DNA of 64,000 bases, from assembly GCA_039028975.1 (NCBI GenBank), contig JBCCHB010000002.1:181725-245724 (forward strand), given 5' to 3'. Origin of the DNA: JAHBNG01 sp039028975. Lineage in GTDB: Bacteria; Chloroflexota; Anaerolineae; Caldilineales; Caldilineaceae. The notes beneath the pieces are model-generated. The model had not been told where the DNA came from, did no database searches, and worked only from the letters and a program-made list of their open reading frames with translations. A program made the position numbers and the translations under genes. Position 1 is the stretch's first letter, and every line of letters starts with the position of its first letter. Shown here one piece after another: positions 27,601 through 36,223 of this stretch.

Positions 27601-28379
27601 ATTATTGGGTTCAGGTTCGTGCAGCTAACCCCGCTGGAATGGGGCCTATGAGTAATGAATTGTCAGTAACAACACTCGCTTGTGATGCCGCAAATCAAGA
27701 ATTGACTCCAACGCCCACGCCGACGAATACACCAGTGCCAACAGCAACTCCTGATCCGAATATTCAGCCGCCGAAAAAGGTTCAGAGTTTACGTGCGGCA
27801 TACTATGATGACGACGAGTTTATTCTTGAGTGGGACGACCTAAGTGAAGAAGAGTATTACGAAGTGTACTTCCAAAAAGGTGATGAGCCTATGACGCTGC
27901 TATTTTCTACAAAAGCTCATCAAGATGCAGTAAGTATCAGGGAGGATGCTGCTGAATGTAACACGAGATATCGTTTCAAGGTTCGAGGCGTCAATGCTGG
28001 TGGAAATGGAGAATTCAGCGATGAGCTAGACATCATCACGCTTGCTTGCTCTGAAGAGTTACCGCCTCTACAACCAAGAACAGTATCTCTTACTACAGCG
28101 GCTAAAAACCAACTGACTATCGCTTGGAAGCATTCAGGGCATAATATGTCGTATGAAGTCTGGATAAGAGAAGATGTCCCTGGTACGCTGATAGATTGGG
28201 TTGAGACAGTTAATGACATCGAGACATTTACTGTGATTGGATTACAGTGCGGTACGAGCTACGAAGTACGGTTGAGAAACATCTTTCAGGATGAGTACTC
28301 TGAATTTTCTGAGCCTTTGATAGTGAATACCAGTGAGTGTTCTGGTTACGACGTCTATCTGCCGTTTATGCAGCAGTAG
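24609..28379 (+). CDS. Giant secreted protein: M23-like, crystallin-like, FN3 and dockerin-like modules
   Basis: About 1256 residues. I chose TTG 24609 because AGGAG lies 6 nt upstream and a good signal peptide follows; a TTG at 24558 is possible. An M23-like domain follows: YAHL and HLHID are intact, but the first ligand position reads GSGLDF, with Gly for the usual His. Crystallin-like modules come next (VPESWGSIRIWEHDNYRGSS). FN3 domains, Thr-Pro linkers, and a pair of calcium-loop motifs (DFDGNGTVEEADY; DFNSDGTINIIDY) arranged as in type I dockerins follow. The C-terminus is YDVYLPFMQQ. Probably a surface or matrix protein whose peptidase domain is inactive or only binds wall material. 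Confidence 0.78.
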   Translation: MIGRLTRQSIVILIIIFLSGLDTAPNLLSQTHIQGYPLPGFVLPWESDLNGHVRWTGGPHAYAVGPQGTAQAGTGSGLDFSYAPGLDENGNRESPSFRVLNMAAGTVVEADPTCPYWPSDSSSIGFGCLVAIRHFTGESVLIYAHLQRGSFDHLIPGKRLNRGDYIGFAGASGNQTAVHLHIDLRDGGDTCYYHCFPKKDDSKWGNPIGWDDSLPLVDGYKISPYYVDSEGLRFYNYDGAATRGNVKVIHNFTYIDSGIRRKNVTVRVHSEFVCWPEDMRTCEDEQFSSDGETLFARDGGLGSEFPHPNKNEVNRSKTVSNQFGSGSGEAALFSTNKLNPESLPTDISPDPFPTSRPSEPAPQPSTHRVSFLDLDDSKDQVAALGLGGPQSVNFSYRGFDLPAGWSIVTIHDSGESRCWSSSQPKIQDHGTWNIATREVFIYSDNVCETNFASQVDICAVEGLQDCRPLEVGYYERLRNIGWNDRIVSVNVPESWGSIRIWEHDNYRGSSDCYSGKRDPLPLDDNYRIRGRGSSVVVYQEEHCPWDQTPVIMLFSRSDQRGPEIGISNRHGLIDLRELGKSDWADSATIPQGMSAKFCDHISDGCTTCRGPGEYDKFEGQLENNMSSLWVYPNETCTIPEPLAPINFRVTSESQSEVLLAWDNQNDYYHEATSLYRWKSSGGWQTVQSLSKDTTSATVSELFCNSSYRFYVGATNSSGISGSNIVIAKTEECPTPEAPSLLVPSPGSSVDVTDMHINHVRLEWSRPQFTENFIIEVWQDGSIVDKVLYEPVQSLTVYDARPGEYRLRLKSLNSSNRPSEWRDQSFYVVESTPEPTQSICPTPIGTPALPGDFDGNGTVEEADYENFMKHWYLRDECPGKEVFDFNSDGTINIIDYSIWGRLVGNSSNQTITPTPTITLEPTAINTPEAPTSMPNLTPSQVQSLVAESVSQSGFIVKWDIVDSADYYNVYYHRDNEAYQLHSSRVEAFLFFTELECGTNYWVQVRAANPAGMGPMSNELSVTTLACDAANQELTPTPTPTNTPVPTATPDPNIQPPKKVQSLRAAYYDDDEFILEWDDLSEEEYYEVYFQKGDEPMTLLFSTKAHQDAVSIREDAAECNTRYRFKVRGVNAGGNGEFSDELDIITLACSEELPPLQPRTVSLTTAAKNQLTIAWKHSGHNMSYEVWIREDVPGTLIDWVETVNDIETFTVIGLQCGTSYEVRLRNIFQDEYSEFSEPLIVNTSECSGYDVYLPFMQQ

Positions 28380-28493
28380 TGTTCGCTTGTTTGATGGAGA
28401 AAGCCCTGGTCGTTGAAGGCTGGGGTTGAGTGATCAAGGCTAACATGTAAAGCACTTAGTAAATCGCAAAATATAAGATTCATGGAGGATGTT

Positions 28494-31400
28494 GTGAATC
28501 TATCACTCTTTAGGCACAGTCGTGCCAGTATTGTGGCTATTATCTTTCTAATAGCATCCATTCTTCTAAGCACACTACCGGCTACTCCGCCTGTTTATGC
28601 TCATGAGAATCGTAGTCCTGTATTGATTCAATTGGAAAGTGTCGCTACACAGACGACAAAAACAGTGTACAGAACAAGCCGTCCAGGTGGATATTGTGTT
28701 CACACAGATCACCCCTCAAAAGGGATTTTGTCGTCTGAGTTTACCCCGCGCGATGACCAAGGCGATGTCCTTGTTCAGCTCAGTAAATGCGGTGGAGGGG
28801 CGTTTTCATCTTCTGGTAAAGTCAAGCTTATCGTTGACAATAGTGGGAGGTTTGACAACTATACCTTGCACACTGAGAGTAGCTCATATCACTGTGGTGG
28901 AACTATTGAGTTCCGCTTAGTGCCAGATGGTGACAGGCTAAAAGCCACAGCACAGAAGTGTGGGGGCGGAAGTTTCTCACTCGGTGGAGATATGTATATC
29001 TTCAGGGGTGGTCAGCAATTAATCGGCCCTGAGCAATACTACCCTGGTAGCTCTTCGGAAACGATCTATTTCAATCCTGTCAATCTGGAAACAACAGGTC
29101 GCCACGAGTATCAAGCTCGTTTCTGGCCAGATGAGCCTGCTCCGCAGGAATACATCAAGTCGGGAACGGTTGATGCTTGGGAGGATTATAGTGGATACCG
29201 CTGGGAAAAGGCTGTGTCAGGTGGCAATTTCGATTTTACTTTTAAGCCAGCAGATCTTGGCTTGAGTGGGAGAAATACCTACCAAGTGCATTACTATCCC
29301 AACGGGCAGCACAACCCCATACGGTCAGAAAACTGGCAGGTTTGGGATGAGCAGGTTATTGTTGAGCCACAAGGCGATCAGTATGAGGACGATGGGACGT
29401 TGGCAACAGCGACAAATCTGAACACAGATGGGTCAGCACAGCGGCATACCATGCATGTGGTGAATGACCAGGACTACATCAGCTTCCAAGCGTTGCAGAA
29501 CTATAAGTATCGTGTAGTTGTGGAGAACCACACTGGAGGTGCTCATACCGTGAGCGCACTCATGTGGGATGATAACAACGACAATCACGGGGAGGTGATT
29601 GAAGGCACAGTACGAAAGAATACAGGGCGACAGGACATTGAGTGGACTTCGGATGTGGATGCCATACGGTGGGTTAAAATACGGCCAGAGGACGGTACGC
29701 CTGTTGGTGAAAGCGTGGGCTACACAGTCCGTATTTTCGCCGAGGCACCGCCACCGCAAGGTGATGGGTATGAAGATGATGATTCATTTCCAAATGCAAC
29801 GAATTTGCATACGGACGGGTCAGCACAACAACATACTTTGCACCTCGATAGCGATATTGACTTCTATTCTTGGCAGGCAGTCGAAAGATGTGAGTACAGA
29901 GTTGTGATTGATAACCATAGCAATGGGCTTCATACGCTTTCAGCATTGTTTTGGGATAATCAAAGTGACGGACAGCTTGATTTATACGAGGAAACAGTGA
30001 GAACGAATGCTGGACGACAAGAAATCGTTTGGCGTACGGACACACCGGGGACTCGATGGATCAAGGTGCGAGTAGCAGACGGCATGACTGGAGGTGAGAA
30101 CAAAGGTTACACCATTCAGGCTTATGCAGATTGTACACCTGAGGATCCTGAGCCAGAGCTTGTAACTGTTTCTGGGTTTGTGCACTTATCTGGTAACAAG
30201 GAAAGTAAGCTTGCTAAAGTTCAGGTTGACATTGTCGAAGGAGGAATCCTAAGAAGAAGTGTGTTAACCAGCCAAGATGGAAGCTTCAATCTTGGTGAAC
30301 TATCAAAAGGTCATTACAGAGTCACAGCATCTCATGAAGATTATCTTGAGTATTCAGGAGACCATGATTTTTCTGAGAGTGGTAATGTGCAACGATCTTT
30401 GAGAGCAAGTAAATTCACACTTGATATTGGTTTAGATCCCTTACAAGACCCTAGTTATACTCCAGTGAGTAAAGATGAAACAACGAGCGCTGATAGAGGC
30501 TTAATTAATGACATTAATAAGTTTCAGGAAGGCGTAAAACTTCATTACTCAGATGGTATTAACCCTCTGCTTAAAGATATTCATTCTGCTGGAGATTATT
30601 TTGCTCGAGCTTTTGATGAAGACCAAAAAAAGCTTGTCAAAAGCCTTGCCATGGGTGTTTTTGGCTTTGTTGCAGAGGAAACTAGAGCAATAGACAAACT
30701 TAGATCCGGAACAGCAAGTCTAATACGAAACAGAATGCACCCAGGTCTCGGCTATTTTGCGCAACTAATCTATGAAGAAGGGAATACTCTTAAACAAGAG
30801 GTATACCCTATTGCTTTATGGCAGCTTCTTAGAGGAAAAGGTCAGGAAGGATCATTTAGACTCGCAGCGACAGAGCTTTTTCGATGGCATGTCAAAGAAA
30901 AAATGATAGATGAGGTCTTAAGTTGGAGTGTTGAAAAACAGATCGACTATATCTACGATTTATTCTTTGAAGGTGTCTATGGTCCAGAAGGTTTAAGACT
31001 TAGAAGCTACTCAACTCCTATAATGACTGCTCATTGGGAGGAATCAGTTAATGACTTAGATAAGGAGAAAGAAAAAGCACTCTCAAAACTTTCAGGTTTT
31101 TCTTGGGAAGATACAATGCTATACCGACAGGATTTCTGGAAGCGGGAAGAAGCTAACGGCAAGCTTTTGGAAATTCTTCGGATTCAGGACGATATCTTGA
31201 TTAATGCATGGAGAAAGTCTAACAAGACTGAAAATAGCTGGATTAAAGAATCACTTTCTCGTGCTTCAGATGGTTTCCTAGAAGCTAGTCTAAAAAGGCT
31301 TGCTGGAGGTCCAATAGGGACATCTTTAGGTCTTGTGCCTACAGTTGGTTTTGGACTTCATGCACTAAACACTGATCAGTACCTAGCAAATTATGCATTA

Positions 31401-33200
31401 CATCTCAATAGCAGAATTTTTGATCTAATAGATCAAATTCATTCTAATTCTGCTGCTGGGTATATGCTAATAACTGGCTTTGGATCTAATCCAACACCAA
31501 TACTCCCTATTCATCCAAGTCTGAAAATGCTTCCCTTTGCTGAAGATGATAGAGAGCAGATTGGATTCTATGCCCCTTCTCTCAAGACACTCAAAACAGG
31601 TTCATGTGCTGTGAGCCATGCTCGTGGGTACATTGAGTTTAGCAACGTATCTCAAGAGACGCAGCTTCTCATCTATAGCATCTATAAACCACTAAGTAGC
31701 ATTTTAACTCCTGATGTGAATTATGTGCTTGAGACAGTTACTACAGTTCATAGAAGGCATAGAAGAGTTCGTCTGAATTTCTTAGAGAATGGGATAGGAG
31801 CTACACCAAGAGCAGGCACAAACATCCAAAGTTTTGTCTTCGCGAACACTCCGACAGGCCTTTACTTCATAGGCGAGCATAACAGGCCATGGTTGACTAT
31901 AGTCGATCGTTATAACCCTAACACTGATAGATACTCATGTTATTACCCAGAATGGGAAATTCCAGAAGTTCCTACCGCTTCGACTCGTTCTCGTTTGAAT
32001 GCTAATGCCCCAGGTAAGGAGATCATTCCATACCCAATAACTCAATATGTCGGGCAGACGCGTAACCACGCTGAACGACAGGTCTTAATAGGAGTTCGTA
32101 ATTCATACGATCGTGAGCAGAAAATGTTGGTTCGCCAACCAATCTCTGAAGGGTTAGTTGTAACAGATAGAGGAGGTGCAGAACTTGAAGAAGAAGCACT
32201 AGTTTGGAGCTTAACTGTCCCTGGCAATGGGTATGTTGAACTCCAGACCTTAGTACAGAAAAGTGATGCACATGCTAATAGCCATATCACTATTGAGCCA
32301 GCAAGTGTAACAATACTAACTAAAGAATTAATTGGTGTTGATAGCTTTTTTGAGGTCGGCGGAGCTGCGTTTTCAGTTGATGACAAAGTTTCTTTTAGCA
32401 ATTTGGCTCTTGAAACTAGAAGTACAAATCAAGCCGAACTCCAGTTCACAATGCACAATGTCCTGTTGGAAACAACACAACAGGGTGAAGTGGAGATTGA
32501 AGTTTTTGATAGTGTTGCAAACCAACTCTTCAAAACTCAATCAAGCTTTTCGCTCAGTGCATCTGAGGAGAGGCCATTTGCTTTCAGCTTTGAAGTACCA
32601 CATGAGCAACAAGAGGTGTTGTCAGTAGTGATGAGTCTAAAAAGTGGAACTGAGGTGTATGAGCGTGAGTATCTTCTTGTGTATACGCCGTCAGTAGCTG
32701 ACCCAGTCCCGGACACATCATCCGAGCCAGAAGAAGCTCCAGGTGATGACGATTCCGATCCACTTCCAGATACGCCCGACAACCCAACTCCCGACCAGGA
32801 CAACCCCGACAACACGCCAGACGAAGCCCCACACGCCATCTCGGCGCGTGCAGACTTCTCTGCAAGTGAGTCAGGTGGGTCATTCGTAGTATCGTTGGAA
32901 AATATCAGTACCGAACTCGTTGATGCACACGTTGTGCTATCCCTGAAAAATGCTCAAGGGGTTGCTATTCCTCTTGACATTAATCAACTATCACTGCAAG
33001 TTGGCCCTGGGCAACCGAATGGGTTTATCAGTAACTTTACGCACGATATGAATCAGCAAACTACTTTCACACTTGAAGTAACTGTCAGATACGGCCTCCG
33101 CGAGTATTCTGATGTGTTTACCTTTGAGCATCGAGGGAGTGGTAGCTCTGATTCTACGAGCTTACACAGGCATTTGTTTTTGCCATTTGTGAATAAGTAA
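28494..33200 (+). CDS. Giant secreted protein with PPC-like and carboxypeptidase-regulatory-like domains
   Basis: About 1568 residues. GTG 28494 is preceded by GGAGGA at 5 nt; ATG 28482 overlaps that site. The signal peptide ends near VYAHE. Two PPC-like jelly rolls start YEDDGTLATATNL and YEDDDSFPNATNL and are clear copies of each other (NTDGSAQRHTMHV / HTDGSAQQHTLHL). A CarboxypepD_reg-like Ig fold follows (VSGFVHLSGNKESKLAKVQV, SQDGSFNLGELSKGHYRV). Next is a long helical region of ~350 residues with no recognised family, then beta domains and an Asp/Pro-rich linker. The C-terminus is HLFLPFVNK. Export to the surface is likely; the function of the helical centre is unknown. Confidence 0.75.
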   Translation: MNLSLFRHSRASIVAIIFLIASILLSTLPATPPVYAHENRSPVLIQLESVATQTTKTVYRTSRPGGYCVHTDHPSKGILSSEFTPRDDQGDVLVQLSKCGGGAFSSSGKVKLIVDNSGRFDNYTLHTESSSYHCGGTIEFRLVPDGDRLKATAQKCGGGSFSLGGDMYIFRGGQQLIGPEQYYPGSSSETIYFNPVNLETTGRHEYQARFWPDEPAPQEYIKSGTVDAWEDYSGYRWEKAVSGGNFDFTFKPADLGLSGRNTYQVHYYPNGQHNPIRSENWQVWDEQVIVEPQGDQYEDDGTLATATNLNTDGSAQRHTMHVVNDQDYISFQALQNYKYRVVVENHTGGAHTVSALMWDDNNDNHGEVIEGTVRKNTGRQDIEWTSDVDAIRWVKIRPEDGTPVGESVGYTVRIFAEAPPPQGDGYEDDDSFPNATNLHTDGSAQQHTLHLDSDIDFYSWQAVERCEYRVVIDNHSNGLHTLSALFWDNQSDGQLDLYEETVRTNAGRQEIVWRTDTPGTRWIKVRVADGMTGGENKGYTIQAYADCTPEDPEPELVTVSGFVHLSGNKESKLAKVQVDIVEGGILRRSVLTSQDGSFNLGELSKGHYRVTASHEDYLEYSGDHDFSESGNVQRSLRASKFTLDIGLDPLQDPSYTPVSKDETTSADRGLINDINKFQEGVKLHYSDGINPLLKDIHSAGDYFARAFDEDQKKLVKSLAMGVFGFVAEETRAIDKLRSGTASLIRNRMHPGLGYFAQLIYEEGNTLKQEVYPIALWQLLRGKGQEGSFRLAATELFRWHVKEKMIDEVLSWSVEKQIDYIYDLFFEGVYGPEGLRLRSYSTPIMTAHWEESVNDLDKEKEKALSKLSGFSWEDTMLYRQDFWKREEANGKLLEILRIQDDILINAWRKSNKTENSWIKESLSRASDGFLEASLKRLAGGPIGTSLGLVPTVGFGLHALNTDQYLANYALHLNSRIFDLIDQIHSNSAAGYMLITGFGSNPTPILPIHPSLKMLPFAEDDREQIGFYAPSLKTLKTGSCAVSHARGYIEFSNVSQETQLLIYSIYKPLSSILTPDVNYVLETVTTVHRRHRRVRLNFLENGIGATPRAGTNIQSFVFANTPTGLYFIGEHNRPWLTIVDRYNPNTDRYSCYYPEWEIPEVPTASTRSRLNANAPGKEIIPYPITQYVGQTRNHAERQVLIGVRNSYDREQKMLVRQPISEGLVVTDRGGAELEEEALVWSLTVPGNGYVELQTLVQKSDAHANSHITIEPASVTILTKELIGVDSFFEVGGAAFSVDDKVSFSNLALETRSTNQAELQFTMHNVLLETTQQGEVEIEVFDSVANQLFKTQSSFSLSASEERPFAFSFEVPHEQQEVLSVVMSLKSGTEVYEREYLLVYTPSVADPVPDTSSEPEEAPGDDDSDPLPDTPDNPTPDQDNPDNTPDEAPHAISARADFSASESGGSFVVSLENISTELVDAHVVLSLKNAQGVAIPLDINQLSLQVGPGQPNGFISNFTHDMNQQTTFTLEVTVRYGLREYSDVFTFEHRGSGSSDSTSLHRHLFLPFVNK

Positions 33201-33242
33201 AATTCGCATATTTTGAATCATTGCAAGAAGCGGGAGTTTTCC

Positions 33243-35084
33243 ATGAATAAGGTGGATTCTTTGTTTGTTCGTATTGCTGTATTGATAGTCTGCCTTGGAT
33301 TGTTCATTTTAATCTGGAGACTAGCACCAGAAACAAAGGTAAGTGCCTACCCAGCGACTATGGAAAATATTGCACTGGGGAAGCCTGTTGTTGTTTATGA
33401 GAATGACGAGCCAGAGGACGCCCATCTCATTGTCGATGGGAATAACAACACAGCATGGCGTCCGGGTAGGCAGCTTCGGCAAAATCCAAACCCCTCTGCT
33501 ACCGCAATCATCATTGATCTACAGGCTCATTATCAGATTAATAACATCAATGTTGTGGTCTGGATGGATGACCCCGGATCAGATGCTCACGAGTTTCAGC
33601 TCGGCTATGGGGATCAAAATACTCTCTGGGATGATATTCCTGCACCATCTGGTTATATGGAGAACTGGCACACTCACACTGTACCGAGCAATCAGATTAA
33701 CCAAACTCGAAAGTACCGCTATGTTCGTCTTCGTACTCATACCAATTACTACTGGGAGGGGTGGAAGGAGGTTCGGGTAAATGTGGAAACCCAAGTACCA
33801 AACACACCGACATTTACTCCAACAGCAACTGCTACTCTTGAAGATGAAGGCTATAGATACTGGATGTTCGTTGCTCATGGAAGTTATGGCGGGGCGAACG
33901 TTACAGTGATTCCTGAGATATTTATAAGGGATAGTGAAGGAAATATAGTCACGAATACTGGCTGGACTGTAACGACTAACTCAGCCCACTCACAGCATCC
34001 AGCAAGTGATGCAGTCGATGGACAAAGAGTAGGATATTGGCACACATATTGGACACCTTTACAGGATTCAGGTCCACACCCACACCATATTGTGATAGAT
34101 ATGCTCAGAAAAGTTAAAGTTGCATCAATTGTTTATGTTCCACGTCAGGAAATTGAGACTGGACGTGTATCTGGGTATGAGTTTTTGGCAGGAAGTTCGC
34201 CAGGAACTTGGACAAGAGTTGCATCAGGTACTTTTCAGAATACCACTGCCGATCAGCATGTTACTCTAAATGTTTCATACTCAACTCCTACCCCAACACC
34301 GACAAACACTCCTACATCAACATCGACATGGACTGCTACCTCAACCCCGACAGCTACATCGACGCATACTTCTACCCCTATCCCCACTACAACTCTGACA
34401 AGGACAACCACACCAAGTCCAACAAACACAACCCGCCCTACGTCAACTGCGACCTGGACTCGTTCAAGCACATCAACACCAACAGGAACACAGGTACGTG
34501 TAAACACTGCCACACCAACTTCGACAGCAACAATAGTCAAGCAAAACACTGTAACTCCTACTTCAACACCCACTACGACGATAGTTGCCCAAAATACAGC
34601 TACCCCAACAAAAACGCCAACTACCACCCCGACAGCTATTACAGCTAAAGGTACACTGAGCGGCTTGGTATGGGTTGATGCAAACCAGGACGGTTTGTAT
34701 CAGCAGAGTACTGAAGCACCACTTTCTGGTGTTTCGTATGCTGTGTATGTTACAGGACAGGAGGCTCAGAGTTCAAGGTGTAGTAGTGGCACTACAGAGC
34801 AAGATGGGTGGTTCCATTGTTCTATTACTGCTGGAGACTACATAGTCGATTTTACTGCTCCAACTGGATATGTCTTCACCGATCAAAATCAGGGAGCCTA
34901 TGAGTTTCTTGATTCAGATGTCGATCCAGAAGGCAGAACAGCAGCGATTACTGTGTCGGCAGGTCAGGTAAGTAACACCCTAGCACATGCTGGCGTAGTT
35001 CTAGCTGAATCTGACGATCTTAACCCAGGTGTGGTAGAAAGCGATATGAATAACTTTCTATTTCTACCATTTGTTGTGGAATAG
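33243..35084 (+). CDS. Secreted protein with two F5/8C-like domains, Thr-Pro linker and SdrB-like domain
   Basis: About 613 residues from ATG 33243 (GGGAG upstream). A signal anchor covers residues ~6-25. The first discoidin-like domain begins NIALGKPVVVYENDEPEDAH and ends WEGWKEVRVNV. A second, divergent one spans ~205-345 (HPASDAVDGQRVGYWHTYW; HHIVIDMLRKVKVASIVYVP). A ~110-residue Thr-Pro linker follows, then an SdrD B-like domain (GLVWVDANQDGLYQQSTEAP, GWFHCSITAGDYIVDF). The tail is NNFLFLPFVVE. The plan suggests a carbohydrate-binding surface protein. It ends the block of large secreted proteins. Confidence 0.78.
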   Translation: MNKVDSLFVRIAVLIVCLGLFILIWRLAPETKVSAYPATMENIALGKPVVVYENDEPEDAHLIVDGNNNTAWRPGRQLRQNPNPSATAIIIDLQAHYQINNINVVVWMDDPGSDAHEFQLGYGDQNTLWDDIPAPSGYMENWHTHTVPSNQINQTRKYRYVRLRTHTNYYWEGWKEVRVNVETQVPNTPTFTPTATATLEDEGYRYWMFVAHGSYGGANVTVIPEIFIRDSEGNIVTNTGWTVTTNSAHSQHPASDAVDGQRVGYWHTYWTPLQDSGPHPHHIVIDMLRKVKVASIVYVPRQEIETGRVSGYEFLAGSSPGTWTRVASGTFQNTTADQHVTLNVSYSTPTPTPTNTPTSTSTWTATSTPTATSTHTSTPIPTTTLTRTTTPSPTNTTRPTSTATWTRSSTSTPTGTQVRVNTATPTSTATIVKQNTVTPTSTPTTTIVAQNTATPTKTPTTTPTAITAKGTLSGLVWVDANQDGLYQQSTEAPLSGVSYAVYVTGQEAQSSRCSSGTTEQDGWFHCSITAGDYIVDFTAPTGYVFTDQNQGAYEFLDSDVDPEGRTAAITVSAGQVSNTLAHAGVVLAESDDLNPGVVESDMNNFLFLPFVVE

Positions 35085-35122
35085 AGATAGCTTCGTAACA
35101 CAATCAGGTTAAATAGCGATGA

Positions 35123-35419
35123 CTATGGAATTCGCTCAAAACCTGTTTTTGCCATGCATTTATGCTTATTCTCCATCCACAGATCAGCAAAATCCTCACT
35201 CTTACAAATCAGCGAATGAGCCTGAGCGAGACGCATTGATAGGCGGTTCAGCTTGTAACGAGTTTCCTTATCGACAGTCTTTCCCTGCTTAGGTTCGTCA
35301 ATCAGTCTCCAGAGCGGTGGCGGCATAAAGATGATTTGCACTTGTAGCTGGGCTAAATTACTTCTGATCTCAGCGAGCGCGGCGCCTGGGTTGTAGTCTG
35401 GTGTGTATGATATAGACAT
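35123..35419 (-). CDS. Small protein of unknown function
   Basis: 98 residues starting at ATG 35419, with a weak ribosome-binding site. Mostly helical and basic in its second half (KETRYKLNRLSMRLAQAHSL). It is in the same orientation as the CHAT remnant just upstream (35538-35822) and may belong to the same decayed locus. Family not recognised. Confidence 0.45.
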   Translation of the reverse strand: MSISYTPDYNPGAALAEIRSNLAQLQVQIIFMPPPLWRLIDEPKQGKTVDKETRYKLNRLSMRLAQAHSLICKSEDFADLWMENKHKCMAKTGFERIP

Positions 35420-35537
35420 GGTTTTCTTTCTGGGTCAGAATTAAAATCTGTAGTCGAATTGATCTGTTGGGAATGTATTTGGGAGTTTGTACAAGGGTGT
35501 TGTGGGAGGTTGCAATGTGAAATCTTTGCTAATCTCA

Positions 35538-35822
35538 TTATTTTAGATACGGTGGAAATTTTGCTGGTTTCGCCAGTGCATCAGACTTATAAACAGTTGC
35601 CAGCGGATATGCATATAGCAAGTATGCTAACCATGTCGAGTTCCAAGGCTGCTCATTACAGATTACGTCTTTAGCGCGTCGAAATGCTTCGGCAATAGAC
35701 ACTCTTTGGAAAAGCTGATGATAAAATTTCTTCATGAATAATAGTGCAAACTTATCATCAACTTCCCATAATGCCCCTATAAACGCACCAACATGAGCCT
35801 TTTTAATAAACCGCTTTGCCAA
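35538..35822 (-). pseudogene. C-terminal remnant of a CHAT-domain protease
   Basis: About 94 codons, beginning with a TTG just after an in-frame stop, match the end of CHAT (caspase-HetF-associated) domains: HVGAFIGALWEVDDKFALLF, then MKKFYHQLFQRVSIAEAFRR and AKDVI, ending in a WLAYLLYAYPLATV strand. The catalytic His and Cys, which lie upstream in this family, are absent, so it cannot be an active protease. On the opposite strand the same bases start a pentapeptide-repeat frame, which marks a rearrangement junction close to 35820. Confidence 0.6.
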
Positions 35823-36094
35823 CCACCAACACCAGTAAAACTATTGAATCAACTGGTTTGACGACATATCGGATGTATATAAGGTTCGCCAGTACCAACT
35901 TCAACGGTTTGAACTTACAAGGATCGCAATGGTCTGGGGTTAAACTCCGTCACGCATCTGTAAGAGATGCAGACCTCACAGATGCTCAATTCAGTGGAGC
36001 AACATACTCCGATAAAACTAAGTGGCCAGAAAGCTTTGCTCCTGTGGCTGCTGGGGCTGTTCTCGTGGAAGATAAGACAAAATCTGTGTCTTAA
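35816..36094 (+). pseudogene. Short pentapeptide-repeat protein, probably a deleted relative of the 43353-43946 gene
   Basis: 92 codons from a TTG at 35816. TGLTTYRMYIRFASTNF matches the N-cap of the 43.4-kb protein (TGLGTFEMFLDFAA), and KTKWPESFAPVAAGAVL matches its C-terminal NTKWPEGFDPVAAGAIL. Between them only about six pentapeptides remain, against about sixteen in the relative. The start overlaps the CHAT remnant on the other strand. It may still be expressed, but the size and the junction suggest a decayed copy. Confidence 0.55.
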
Positions 36095-36223
36095 CCAAAG
36101 TGGTTTGATCCAAATATTGGTGAAATTTAATGTATAATTCCAAGATCTAAGCACTTCTCACACAAAGAGATATAGGCCAAAGACGACTCATAAAAGTTCT
36201 AATTATTGCGATCAGTAAAATCA

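Noticed and set aside
34253..34627. A - strand frame of ~124 codons made almost only of Val, Gly and Phe
   Set aside because: It is the antisense of the Thr-Pro linker codons of the 33243 gene; such low-complexity linkers always leave the reverse frame open.
34208..34648. A + strand Tyr/Asn/His-rich frame
   Set aside because: Out-of-frame reading of the same linker; composition is unlike any neighbouring protein.
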